21,813 nucleotides of DNA from Apostichopus leukothele (GCA_010014835.2 JAAAKB020104380.1:1-21813); one strand, 5' to 3'; shown: positions 1 through 11,401, numbered from the stretch's first letter. Notes: generated by a model from the sequence alone, not told the origin. Numbers and translations: made by a program.

Positions 1-300
1 AGGAATTTGCATTAAGGAGGTAACTTTGTAAGAATTTAGAAATTAAAGAGAGACTTTCAACATGATTCAGTTTATTATTGACCTACAGAAATAAAATAAA
101 AATGAAATAACTTTCATAAAGTAACAAAAATACTTTCGAATTCTACATACCACCGTAACATGGGATTTCTCTGGATAAAGATAATTCTATGTGGTATGCA
201 ATTTTTTTTTCTCCATTATGTGGAATTATGTTGTGTACTCATACTTCCGATCAAATATTTTGTCAGCTTTTATGAAGATTTAATACAAACTGTCACTTAC
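1..300. other. Intron-like DNA downstream of the host exon, with two weak exon candidates
   Basis: This stretch follows the splice donor of the minus-strand exon ending at 301. It is AT-rich and has no long reading frame that looks coding. On the minus strand there is a possible 20-nt exon (170 down to 151) flanked by ttatccag and gtatgtag, and a good acceptor (tttctgtag) ending at 83 followed by 82 nt open in frame 0 to the window edge. The phases of the three pieces agree. Such short matches arise easily by chance, so neither piece is called as an exon. Confidence 0.4.
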
Positions 301-771
301 CTCCATCTTCATCCCAGTCTAGAATATTCACCTCGTATCCTGATAGACCCCTCATTCGTACTTCAGACAACTGGCCTGAATTTGCCAGCTGAACAGGATC
401 TTTGTTGTACCGTACCAATGATCCTGCTCTCCATTTTCTAAGTGACAGGGTTGATCCCGGTGATCCCGTCCCTGTGCTACTAATACTAGTTCGCGGTGAA
501 TTAGGTGATACCAGGTGGTGATTCCCATTGCTGACATTTTCTGTGCTCCTTGTCGTATTATTACCTACCATGGGAGGTGCAGAGAGCTGCGACTTAAATT
601 GTCTCTTCTCCACAGAGGCAGAGTCCAAGTTGTCAGAAACAGATCTAGATAGCTCCACATGGATCTGAGGGGGTTTGAGCCCATGGCTATTTTTGTCATC
701 ATCGGATTCAAGACTTTCACTCGAAATATGTCTCTGGAGAGTTTCATGTCCTTTGCTGCTTTCCCCCATTC
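301..771 (-). CDS. Internal coding exon of an unrecognised host gene, Ser-rich disordered segment
   Basis: I do not recognise this gene. On the minus strand a 471-nt exon is bounded by an acceptor (ttttctatag, AG at 773-772) and a consensus donor (gag/gtaagt, GT at 300-299). It starts with two bases of a split codon and ends with one base of the next, so it is a symmetric phase-1 exon and could be skipped without changing frame. The reading frame is open throughout. The methionine at 769 is probably internal, because the frame reaches the acceptor. The peptide is rich in Ser, Asn, Asp and Glu and looks disordered. It has SP-type sites (SPNSPRTS), a basic patch (LRKWRAGSLVRY) with an R-x-x-S kinase-like site, and an acidic end (NILDWDEDG). 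No enzymatic domain or membrane segment is visible. This composition suits a long scaffold or signalling protein, but that is inference. Neighbouring exons lie outside or remain uncertain, apart from the microexon at 3394-3435. Confidence 0.7.
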
Positions 772-3393
772 CTATAGAAAAGTCAAAAATAAATGTTTAA
801 AAGATATTCTGTAAAAAAGACAACAGATAATTTAATGACATGAAGTAATAACTTTGCTAACTTTATACATGGGACTCATGACTCATGAAGTGAGAACTTT
901 GCTAACTTTTTACATGGCACCGTGACAACATAGAACCATGTATTAAATGAATTAAATTAATGAATTAAATTTGAAAACCAAGAAAATTGCAAGTCATTAG
1001 GTTTCAATTAACCCAGATGTGAAAGAATGCAACACATGCCAATGGAAGTGTACAATATTCATGTTTAGGTATATATTAGGTACATGGGGAAACTCTAGTA
1101 TTAGATTGAAGACGGGTAAGCAAGGAGAGGCTAACATGTGCATCACACATTAACATGAACGAGTTAAGATTGTACATCAGAGTCACCACTACAGATAGCA
1201 AACCAATAACACATTTTATAATTAAATTAATAAAGTGATTATATGAAAGACAAAGTGCTTCATTTTGAGTGATAGTTTTCACTACACCAAGCACTGAACA
1301 CTTAAAGGAGATACAAACCTGACCATCATTAAAGGTCTTTGTGATAGAGATAAGGTGTCATGAACAACCTACTCAAACAGCTTAGGAAAATAATTTTCCA
1401 TATTTCAAGCAGATATCACAGATTGAATGACACTTCACACATAACCCTACAGACTTGATCAAATCTAAATAAACTGTATGACATCATGAAGCCACATGTG
1501 CTTCATTTTCTTATGTTTTCCTTTATTATTTTTTCTGTAATGGAGATGAGATTTGCAAATGCTGACTCTAACATATTAACATGACCTAATGATGGTATTG
1601 ATTTCAATGTCAGCCCTGCTATTAGTGTACCTTGAAAATCTGAAAAGAAATACAAATAAAATCTAAAAGATTCCTGATCCCAGTGACTCTATGACATCAT
1701 CACTCATCTAAAAAATGACATGCCCCAGGCACAACTTGTAAAGGTATCAGCTACCTGTATCTCCCAAACAAAGCAAGATTTTCTTAATAAGTAATACTTG
1801 TTAGGTTTGGTAAACTTGCAAGCCAGATCCAAACAGCTACTTTAACAAAAACAGAACATACTGCATGCTGGTCTTCACACTCTGTAAGATACATCACTGA
1901 TATACAGTGTAAACATTATTGAATTAAAATATTCAAGAAATGTTTAATTAATCGCCAGTGCAAGGAAAAAAGCAAACATGATGCAAACAAAGAACGACGC
2001 GAAGGTTACTCTGCACTAGGATTCATTAAAGAAACTAGACCATTTCCTTCACAGGGTGCTAATGCAAGAATGTGGTTAAGCATGTCTTTACAACAGATGC
2101 CTGTGGTGATCTCCATGAACCACTCTTCACAGACACTAATCTCAAAACAAGACAAAAGTCCCAACTACAAACTCTCGTGCAGATTCTAAGAGGGTTGCCA
2201 ACTTTCGCATTTACATTGGAAATTTTTTAGTTTTAGTTGTGATGTATTGAATAATATTTATTTTTAAAAGAATCACCTAAAGTATCTAACCTCCAGCCAA
2301 ATTTGAGAAAATATTTCAACATTTGTTATACTGCAGATCTATACAACCACACCATATATGTATCAGGGGGTATTAAAGGTCTGCTGTATAGAACCCAACT
2401 TTAGCAAGCTACAGTATCATGGAAAAGTTTCTTAGGATTACATAATTGACCTGCCTTTTTACCAATTAGTCTGCAACGCCTGCCACATGTTTTTCTTGTA
2501 TGAGGTTCTTTGTGTGAACACTGTATGATTAACTACAAGTGCTGTAGACATGAACATATTTCCACACATTGTTTATACAAAGAGCCTAATGGTGTTAAGA
2601 AGTTATGCAGGCTAATTGTAGAGCCTGAGGTCAATTTTACAACCGTGGCAGGTCGATTACGTAATCACAAACTTTCCTAGCCATATAGTGCTATAAAAAG
2701 CAGATCTTTAAACATAAGTTCAACAAAGAACAAGGCATACGTGCATGGATGGGCTATTAGCAATTTCAATGACACTGACAATGACAATTTCAGAGCACCA
2801 ATGACACGTTTCAATAAAACTGAAGGATATAAAAACAAAAGCAACACAGGACAAGAGCCTAAACAACATTACCAGGCTGGCAGCTATGAATATTGAGAGA
2901 GGTCTGTAATCAGTGGATTTGGTCTAGAAAAGTAGTGTGCGTGCCAAGCTGCAATTATTGTGGATGGATTCTGGTCATCCTCTGTATGAACAGTTATTGG
3001 CAGCCTTATTCCTCACAACACTAGACTGGAGGTGTGCACCCTATGACATTTGATACATACCACTATTCTTTGTTGTCTGCCACAGTGCAACTATTACTTT
3101 TCCTTACGAGGATTTTAATACATAGTTATAGATGCCTATCTCTGGTTTACGTTTGACTGTTTTTCACATTTTATAGTTGCTTGGTATTGGCTTTGGATAT
3201 TACATATGTGTACCTTTTCATATTTATACTTTATACAGTAAGTTCGTATCTGTTCACCGCCAACATAAAATTTCACGCTCTGGGATGTAAAGTACTATAT
3301 TCCTTGTTTGTTTGTTGTTACTGCCATTTAATTTCTTTTCCAAGAAGGGAGATTTTTATGTTTATTATCCCTTTTAGAGAACAAGAGGTTTAC
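772..3393 (-). other. Candidate intron between the 471-nt exon and the 42-nt microexon
   Basis: This is a 2.6-kb AT-rich, CpG-poor interval with no convincing plus-strand gene. Minus-strand acceptor-like sites occur at 1641-1640 (tatttcttttcag) and at 2821-2820 (tttatatccttcag). Each is followed by roughly 40 open codons in phase 1, the phase the flanking exons use. Neither has a convincing donor and both frames end in a stop, so they are possible alternative or terminal exons at best. Apart from the short duplication at 841-917 nothing else is recognisable. Confidence 0.4.
841..917. repeat. Imperfect 45-bp tandem duplication
   Basis: Two copies of a unit beginning tgaagt and containing aactttgctaactttttacatgg start at 841 and 886. 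The second copy differs at a few positions and is slightly shorter. The junction also carries a small repeat of actcatg. It lies in presumed intron and has no visible function. Confidence 0.7.
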
Positions 3394-3435
3394 CTGCAGT
3401 GAAAGACTCAATTTCCTTCCTATCTGCTGATGTCG
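3394..3435 (-). CDS. 42-nt microexon of the minus-strand host gene
   Basis: The minus strand reads tttgttttcag, then 42 nt, then CAG/gtaaac. Both splice sites are good, and 42 nt is 14 codons, so the exon is symmetric. Read in phase 1 it encodes TSADRKEIESFTA plus a split Gly codon completed by the first two bases of the exon at 771. The joined frame runs on as G-MGESSKG without a stop. One other frame of the microexon is also open, but in that frame the next exon meets a stop sooner. Microexons of this size are often alternatively spliced, commonly in neurons. That use here is inference. No transcript is available to confirm the join. Confidence 0.5.
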
Positions 3436-6400
3436 CTGAAAACAAAACCATCAAAGTGTAAAATATCTGCTTACATTTTTATTATCAAGGAATATTTTAA
3501 TTGTTATTCTTAATCATTAATAAGAAACAGTGCTTACAAATTTGGAAAGAAATGTTTGACAGATTTACTGTACACACTTCTGAGGGTAACATTTCACAGG
3601 AATGTATGTTAAATGTGAATAGCTTTTTGCTGTTTATAGCTCTGATTGCAATCATAAATTATTCCATAATTTCTAAGATCTAGGCTGATTCTGTAAGTTG
3701 AGAAGACAGAAAGGGGTACATTAATGGGTATGTTACTGCATAAGTTTGGTAGGTGTGTCAAACATTCAGATGAGTCACTTTTGGTCAATTAATTGTTGCT
3801 GGCAGCTATTAAACGCAGCTCGCATGAATAGTTTCAAAGCCATAGAGTAGAAGCAGTAATGAGGACTTCGTAAGCACCAAGCGATGTGCTGCAGTGATGC
3901 ATAATGTAGGCTATGTGACAATTGATTATCTGCCTTTGAGAAGATGTTTAGTTCTGTCAAGTGAATAAATCACAAATAAATGCTAACACTTTCTGACGTC
4001 TTTTTGAAACTTAAGGAAATGTTTTCCTCCATGCCACGCATATATTCCTAAAACCATGCTCGAACGCTACAGATTTCAACATGGTCTACAGAGTTAAAGT
4101 AGATTTAGAAGAAGTGTTGTTGAACAGAATTTCTCAAACACATGCAAGATGACATACTTCAAAATGTTACCAAAAAATATGCACCCATGGTGGATCTGAC
4201 AAATAGTTAAGGCAATTCCTCAAATTAGCAATCTTTATTAAAATAAACTTCATTTCATCATCAAATCAAGGTAGACAATTGACACAAACATCTTGTCACC
4301 ATAATGCAATTGTCAGTGGTATTGTGAGCAGATTAGACAACTGGGACAACTTTTTGCACTATGTGGTAATTTACACATTTTTCTAATCCAGTATTGAATA
4401 TTTTGTATCCACATTTCCATGTCAATCATTTTTGCCACACTTTCACTCTATCAGCACTGTTTTGGTGGACTGAGGTAACAAGTATTGTGTTATGTCTTTT
4501 GTGTAACGGTCCTTAGGTGCTACCAAAACGTGGCAAAATCAATGCTAATATAGCAACATAGGTATTTTACAATGTATATACTGTACAGATATTTAAAGCT
4601 TTCTCGTTGCTATAGCCATAAATATGTACACATGCCAGATGACACAATTTTATGCAACTTTCTGATTAAAAATGGTTTTAACGTTGACAGTTACTGCACT
4701 TTTCTTTCAGTAGTCACTGTTTAGTTTAACTGAACTTTGTATATGTTAACTTTCCCCTTCAAATGTTTTCTACAGTATATATGGTACACAATATTATTCA
4801 TATACATATAAATTCATTATAATTGTAGTATAGGTCAAACTAAAGCCAATATATTTAATCGGAATATATTTGTATCACTGTTCATTACTAATTCAAATTT
4901 TCAATTTATTATAGTGTATGCAATTGTAAAGGCTTTTGTAGTAATTATATTTCTGAAGTTCATATTTTAGAATCAATGGATTTTGTTTAAGATTAAGATT
5001 GACAACATTTGTTTTTGTTTGTCAAGTGGCTGTCACTGCTGGTCATAAAAAATATCAGGTGACACATTTAACATAATTTGTCTGTAACAATTGCCGAAAG
5101 ACGTGAACATGTTAGACACATTTCCTTCAGGATACAAGTGTGCTTGTGTACAAAAGCAATGGCAATATTTACCTATTACGTCCAACAAAGGAGAAAAATA
5201 TTATGAAAAATCATTTTGGATGATTTATAACTTTAAACTGGATAGAGTTTTTACTTTTCTTATTTGATTAGAACATGGAATGATTATCTGTGCATTGGTC
5301 TACTGCTATTTGAATATTACATAAAGTATGATACCTGGCCTTTTTGTATATTTATTTATTTGCCAAAAAAGCCAAAAGAAAGTCCTACCAAAGATTTTAA
5401 GCTAGACAGTCACTCTACATGTTATTTTTCTTGTTATTTTGGTCGAGTCTCTGGACAAACACTACATGTCTCAGCTTTAACCACATGGAGCAGTCAAACT
5501 TGCACCTTAATACTATGACACTGTATCACTGTTACATCTTCTGCTCACCTATGCACTCGAGTACATATATTTGTCATACTTTTTATGTCAATATGTTTTA
5601 AATAGCACTGTAGTTCCATTTTACTAAATCAAAGTCGATCACAGCTGGTCATCGGTATTTATTATACTGTACAACGAAATGTTAGCTTTCATCAAACTTG
5701 CTCAAAGTTTTCTGAAGGTTCTAACCCACTAAATTATTCCCAGACAATACATGGAGGTACTATACAGTATATAAAGAAGACAAATAAAAGTCTGTGTCAG
5801 TGAGACAAAATGCTTTGAAAGATGTAAAACAAGTGATGAAAATGGAACCAGAGTGGCCATTATTTGACTTGCTAGCATAATTTGGAGGCAACATTGATGA
5901 CTTTTGGTTCCAAATGATTCATTCATTCTTGCATAAGTATAAACTCAAATGTTACATTTGTCATTCCACTGATTGTAATAAAGACATGTTTATACATTCT
6001 ACAGTATCTAGTTTCCATCCTTGATGAAAGTGACCTAATGTCTAAATATGTCACTTGCTTGACATCATTTATGGTTGTTTTGGGGATAAAGCTATTCCCT
6101 CATCACTCCATAGGATCAATAATTTCCCAGTCAAAAGCTATATAGTTTATTACAGACTGGTAATCTCTCATCCAGACACTGCCATGAAATTTATTTTAAA
6201 CAAACTCTAAAAGATCAGAAATTTTATCACAGCAAATAATACAGTCACCAAATAAAACATGAACAATGTAAAACATTCAAGAAAAGTTGATGAAAATTTC
6301 TACCCGATACAAAAGTTTGGAACCTGATCTCTATCCATGCACTTAGCAAAATTACTTTGAAAAGTAAGACCAGACAAGCCTTATGCAATGAATCCCTACA

Positions 6401-8650
6401 GTCTTTGGGTCTACACATGAACTGACATTGCAAATCTAACCCTATAGCATGGTGTTAGAATTTCAGGTCATAGCTGTTAAATATATACCCTCAGGCCCTG
6501 AGGAAGACTCAAAATAGCTTCATACATGTATATATATGTGTCAGCCTGCAAACATAAGGGTTGTGGAAAGAAATGCCCCTTTCACATGAATTTAAGGGAT
6601 TGAGAACAACTAGTTCAATCTACTTATGTCAAGTGAAATGAATTAACATGATTCATACTTCTAAAGTGTTGATTTCAGTGCCTGTGTCATAAATTTATAT
6701 TCACCTTCAAAATATGAAAAGCAAAAATGGCTTGACCTTAAAACATCTTCCAAAGATAGCAAGAGTTTTCTTAGATAAATGTTTTATTCAACATAAGAAT
6801 CCCTATAATATTTATCAGGAATTGTGATAACTGGGCTTTGCTTCTCCCTTTGAAGGACCTGCATGTCATTCTCTTAGCAACATATGGACTAGTGTGGCTA
6901 ACATGCACCCCCTGCACCACCCCACCCCCCCCCCTCATTTCTCCCATAATGTGTTTCATTCATAAAATAATCAACCCCAGAACACTTACCATCAGATCCA
7001 TGTTTCTTCTAAACTGTGACATGAATTGTTCAAATTGCAATGTTCTTAAGTAACATTATACGGGAGAGGGGAGGGGGTGGTTCATTAGAGGCACTGCTTT
7101 AGAGGTTAAGCTAGTGGTTGGGATTGTAAATATCTGTTTTTACCACATGTCCTGTCCCGAGAATGTTTTTAAGAAATCGTGAAACATCTTGAAAGCCTAG
7201 CAGCTGCAGCCTTCTAAGCTCACTTACCCCTAAGGGTCAAATATACCTGGCTACATTGTCAAACACTCAAACAAACAGAATCCTAAGTACTATAAGAACA
7301 ATTCAATAAGAGCATAGGAGAACATAGCAAAATAACATCCCTCAAGGAGGAACTAATTCATATAAATATTTACATTATTGAGTCAAAAAAGTCATTGTTA
7401 GTATTGATGGATCATGTTCCACTTAATTTGAAATTTCAAATAAAGTTTCATTTCAATTTCAAAGTAACTGTAAAATGTCCCTTTTCATCATTCACTTGGG
7501 ATTACGAACAAAATGTATGGATAGTTTGTAGGGCAATAAGTGGGATTTTTGCATCTGTTTAAAAACATTCTACAAGGTATATAAGTAGAGGATGTTCACT
7601 GCTCAATATCCCAGGTAGCTTGAATATAATGCTGAAAAATGTATGAAGTTTAAATGATGACAAAGAGATAGACAGAAATATTGCTAACACATGACTTTTG
7701 GCATAAAATGTAGGGCCAAAAAAAAGAAGATTTACCAGCAAATTTGAATTGCAAAATTTATCTCTGGTGGTATTCATGGAATCCCCTTTTTTCACTGAAA
7801 CCAATGACAAGAATTAGGAGGCTGCAAAGTTCTTGCCATCAAACCATAAGTGATACAAGTACATTCCTAGCTGTACATACATTTTACAAGATGTTTATAA
7901 AACTTTCAACACAATTGTGATCAAACAACTTAAAAAAATGTAAACAATTGATGTATAGGTAGATATAGGTTTAGTCAATGTGCCAAATTATGAGTAAAGC
8001 TTTTCAAGCTTTCAAAGTCTTATGTGATCCTCCAATCCCTAACTTAGTTTGATACTTTCCCAAATTCACTTTTTCCAACAGTTTGGGGCATCCATGTTGT
8101 TTGAAGTCTGAGGGTCTATGAGTGGTCTAGTGCCACTGATGCCAAGTTATTTTGAAATGCAACTAAGGTCGATTGCCTACTACTTACATAGCACAATGCT
8201 AGGGCAAGCTATCACTGGAAGGAAATTTATTTAAAGGCCCTAGACTCACAATTAATTTTATAATGATATATTCCCCAATTGAGACCCTGGGGGTTCACTC
8301 ATAAATTGGATTTTAATGCTCAACTAAATGGGCATAAAAAAAGGTAGAATTTTCTCAAAGCTTTTAAATGTCAACAAATACATAACTTGTTTTGCTCCAA
8401 GGACCAAATGCAGTTTATTCTGTGAAATTCAATATTTATGTAGGCCTAGGGCCAAGATGGACCAATAATGTAAAAAGTTGGTAATTTATCAGCACAAAAG
8501 CTTTATATATTGCATGGAAATACTGATACTGTGATAGATAGCCTACTGATAAAAAATAAAAATTAACCATTTCTCTGTCTCCTCTCCTTGAACCCTTTCC
8601 CCCAAATTTCCATGTCCAGTTACTGTTACTAGGCTAACTTAGCTTAGGCC
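3436..8650. other. Long AT-rich, CpG-depleted interval, probably intron
   Basis: About 5.2 kb without a supported gene on either strand. Short frames are scattered and none has plausible composition together with splice sites. CpG is very rare by eye: about 20 dinucleotides between 4000 and 8600, far below what the base composition predicts. This fits a germline-methylated gene body. Minus-strand donor-like sites at 6988 (gatg/gtaagt) and 7228 (aggg/gtaagt) have no convincing acceptor partner. A C/G-tract inverted repeat lies at 6915-7082. Confidence 0.45.
6915..7082. repeat. Imperfect inverted repeat with C- and G-tract arms
   Basis: The left arm (6915-6951) carries a long C tract followed by ctcccataatg. 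The right arm (7054-7082) reads cattatacgggaga followed by a G-rich tract and gtgg. The arms are reverse-complementary apart from several mismatches and enclose about 100 bp of AT-rich DNA. It may be a small foldback element or MITE remnant. I see no target-site duplication. Confidence 0.35.
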
Positions 8651-9270
8651 CTTAACTCTACACATACGGTGCTGTTGTTTTGCTCTTACGGTCACAACAC
8701 GTAATTAGGTCAAGGCCAACTCCCGTCTGACTAGGCTTCATTCAGTGACCTACAGTACAGGTTATTAAACCTCTAAATTAGCTATGTTAGGCTAGGCTAA
8801 TTTTGCTAACCTAGGCGTAGCCTACAAGTACAAGTTACAAGATTTTAAGTTAGACTAGACTACACCTAGGGCCCACTTTGGACAGCATGTTTGTTGTTAC
8901 AAGAATAACACAATATTCCTACCTCTGTTGTTTTTCTAATGTGTCACAAACAACTCGAGCTGTTAAGTTTGGAACTGCTGACCTGCTTTTGGTCCTCTTC
9001 GCACCAACTTATCTTTTTTTTAGTCTTACGAAGTTACGGTAGTCTCTCAGGCCTGGCTCGTCAAAGAGTAACGTTAGACGTAAATGCCTATGTATTGTCT
9101 TTTCTGTGGTAAGCCTACCGTTGCCTCACTCTATCTAGGCTACCTGCTAACCTTTCTAGGCTGGTTGGCTGCGGTGATCATCTTTATCAATTTCTATGAT
9201 ATAAACTCATCTGGTTTCATGCTGTAAAGTATTTTAATTCCCGTCGCAATGAGTCACTTTCCTAAAGAAA
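8650..9270 (-). promoter_or_regulatory. Candidate 5' region of the minus-strand host gene (CpG transition)
   Basis: CpG frequency rises sharply here compared with the DNA to the left (about 18 CpGs in 650 bp by eye). In animals with mosaic gene-body methylation this marks a border between a methylated transcription unit and unmethylated promoter or intergenic DNA. A weak minus-strand donor (cagag/gtagga, GT at 8922-8921) could end a noncoding first exon. No TATA box or coding start can be assigned. The interval is also dense in GCCTA/TAGGC words. Placement is inference from composition only. Confidence 0.2.
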
Positions 9271-10267
9271 TATATGACACTTCATAATCCGACACTTGAT
9301 AAGTTAAACGCAATCATGTTAAAGCAAACCGGTTATTCCATCCATGACATGATCTTGCAAAAGATTTTCGATGCACGTCAAAGTAGACCAAACTTACTCC
9401 AAGAGATCTTGTTAATAGCATGCATAAATCCACGAAAATCCTTCAAAGTACTGCTAGACATGTTCCCTAATCCCCAGAACATTAATGCTTCGTTTTCCCG
9501 CATAAATACTTCAGCTATTAGTATTACTAGAAAGAACCACCGGTCGACACTGCTCTCGGTCTTGCATGGTTCAAAGGCAAACCTGTCAGTTTGAAAACAT
9601 GCAGACTTGGCTAATTAAAAGAACATTTCCAAATTTGGGATTCTGTTGCTAGTTTAGAAAGCTGCCGCCCTGTTGCTACGAGCTCACTATACTAAGGCAC
9701 GTACAGTAGTAGTCCACTCATTAAATCCTAACCCTATCCATATGAGACAGGAATTCGGAATTGTCACTTCAAGCAGACGACATCGGATAATATGCCAAAG
9801 GGATTTAACACACCTTAGTTACCTAGCTCTGGCGAGTGGTACTTTTCGCATTATGTATAGCACTGACTGAGTCATTAATCTGTGTAGCAAAAGAAATTTT
9901 AACAAAATGTGTTGTCAACAGCATTCATACTAATATTTTCATATTTTAGTGTCTTCGTTACACAATAGTGGGTGTGGATGTTCTACGAATGTTATGATCA
10001 TTGAAAGCAATGTTTGATGCTGCATTCGAACAATATATCGTAGATCAATCATGCTCAGCATCCAACGTTGTTTCCATAGTAACCACGTGTTACGCCATCT
10101 ATTTGAATGACTACTAAACAGAAAGGTTAAAAAGGCCCTCAAACATGACAGCCGTTTGTTCGAAGGAAAGAAATTTTCAGTCAATTTATTCAAAACATAA
10201 TGAGTTAAAATTCCTGTCATATTGCTCAAGAAGTAAGCCAGAAAAGTTTAGGAATAAAATAGCGTAC
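9271..10267. other. Intergenic DNA left of the transposon
   Basis: This kilobase has moderate CpG content and no supported gene. A 106-codon plus-strand frame at 9274-9594 is the longest open stretch, but it shows no recognisable domain, no clear promoter and no splice context. I treat it as chance. The last bases before the transposon-like terminus are tagcgtac. Confidence 0.4.
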
Positions 10268-10330
10268 CAGGCGCGGATTCAGGGGGGGCGCGCCCGGCGC
10301 GCGCCCCCCCTAAAAAAATCTGGCAAAGGT
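10268..10330 (+). repeat. Left hAT-type terminus with a GC hairpin
   Basis: The terminal 16 bp is followed by a perfect 12-bp-arm hairpin at 10282-10310 (GGGGGGGCGCGC, loop CCGGC, then the complement). After it comes taaaaaaatctgg. The right arm plus this tail resembles the inner part of the right terminus (GCGCCCCCCCTAAA), so the left end looks like two inverted terminal-repeat pieces facing each other. The same layout, CAGGCGCG followed by a G/C hairpin, recurs at 21708. Confidence 0.65.
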
Positions 10331-10941
10331 TTTTTTTTCAAGAAAAACAAACAAGCCGGCTCCGCTTGGGACTTTGAGCCCAGTTGTCACAGTATTACTG
10401 TGATGGTCTGCCACTGATTTCAAGCAAAGTATCAAACGTGTGGTGTGGGCTAACCTTAGATCAGTAACGAGCTCTGGATGTGTCGCGGCCCGCGGGATCG
10501 CGGCGCGAACAATATCCGATATGATCCGTTCAGTGACCGCTCAGTCGTGAACACGCCAAGGATCGGAGTAGATCACGACGTGCTTCCTGGCAGTGTTTCC
10601 ACTCGTTCTGAGATTAACCGGGATGCGGGAAATCAGGCCGGGTGCCCAAACTGCTAATTCGAGAAATTTCGGGAAATGAAATTACCTCCCAGTAAGATTT
10701 CTTGATACTCTTAGATTTGGGAGAATAAACGGTAATTCCAGGAGATTCAAACCCATTTCGGGGAATCTGGGCTTTCATTTCGGGAAGAGTTAATTTTAAG
10801 CGTGGAGGCACCTTTTCCTGGAGCCACTGCAGTGACTGCACTATACTACTATACAGTCTGTACTACCACTACGGACCGTGGTCAAGCTACTGCAGAAGAA
10901 TCAAACTTAGGCCTATTTGATCACGAACCGCTTTCCTCACA
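10331..10941 (+). promoter_or_regulatory. 5' region of the transposon, presumed promoter and leader
   Basis: This stretch holds a GC-rich patch near 10485-10510, followed by three copies of an attTCGGGgAA-type motif at 10664-10680, 10754-10766 and 10776-10787. At 10357 the words ggctccgcttggga resemble the gcgctccgcttaga of the right subterminal repeats. I see no TATA box. Transcription probably starts somewhere in 10800-10940, but that is a guess from position. Confidence 0.3.
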
Positions 10942-11006
10942 ATGAAACGGCAACGCCCTATAGAGTCATATTTTTCATCCAAAAGGCAAGGTCGAGAGGA
11001 GCGAAG
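10942..11006 (+). CDS. Exon 1 of the transposase, PIP-box-like N terminus
   Basis: ATG at 10942 sits in a good initiation context (A at -3). It opens a 65-nt exon that ends at the donor GCGAAG/gtatga. The exon encodes MKRQRPIESYFSSKRQ and then a charged tail (GREER plus a split Arg codon). QRPIESYF fits the PCNA-interacting-peptide pattern Q-x-x-I-x-x-aromatic-aromatic, at residues 4-11. The two bases left at the donor join one base at 12340 to complete AGA (Arg22), so the phase matches exon 2. Without splicing the frame stops about 60 nt later. The start and splice are inferred from frame, consensus and similarity to the usual basic, aromatic beginnings of this transposase group. No transcript is available. 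Confidence 0.6.
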
Positions 11007-11358
11007 GTATGATGCAACTAATTTCGCCATTCCACAAAATAATGTCAGTCTAATACGCATGTAGCCTAGGCTACCAGTTTCAGGGATAAATCGTTGAACT
11101 GGACCCTGTACAAAGTCAATCGGGGCCTATTCCAAAGTTTCGAGCAAATTTTCCCACCTAAAGCCTAAAGGCTAAACATGGTATAGGCCTAGGGCGGGTT
11201 CGTAAATCATTTGATAGGGACACTTTGACTAGCCTAACATGATATTGATAAGTCGTCTCGATGAGACTTTGAACATTGTTTTAACATCGAAAAAAAACGC
11301 TATTAAACTGATTTTTTATTCCTTGCTGCCGAAGGCAACTTTGGAATTATGCAGTCAT

Positions 11359-11395
11359 ACATGTGTGTATACATGTGCGTGCGTGTGTGTGTCTG
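11359..11395. repeat. Impure TG microsatellite
   Basis: Alternating TG/CG/TA dinucleotides (acatgtgtgtatacatgtgc followed by gtgcgtgtgtgtgtctg) lie in the transposase intron. Confidence 0.8.
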
Positions 11396-11401
11396 TTACT
11401 C

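Noticed and set aside
7199-7300. Minus-strand 23-nt exon candidate before the gtaagtga donor at 7228
   Set aside because: It could be fitted in phase to the microexon, but its acceptor is ambiguous and the piece is so short that the match carries little weight.
9274-9594. 106-codon plus-strand open frame
   Set aside because: No recognisable domain, signal or splice context. Open frames of this length occur by chance several times in a window of this size and composition.
10281-10310. GC palindrome considered as a bacterial-type terminator or CRISPR-like hairpin
   Set aside because: Eukaryotic context and position inside a transposon terminus explain it. There is no array of regularly spaced identical repeats anywhere in the window.
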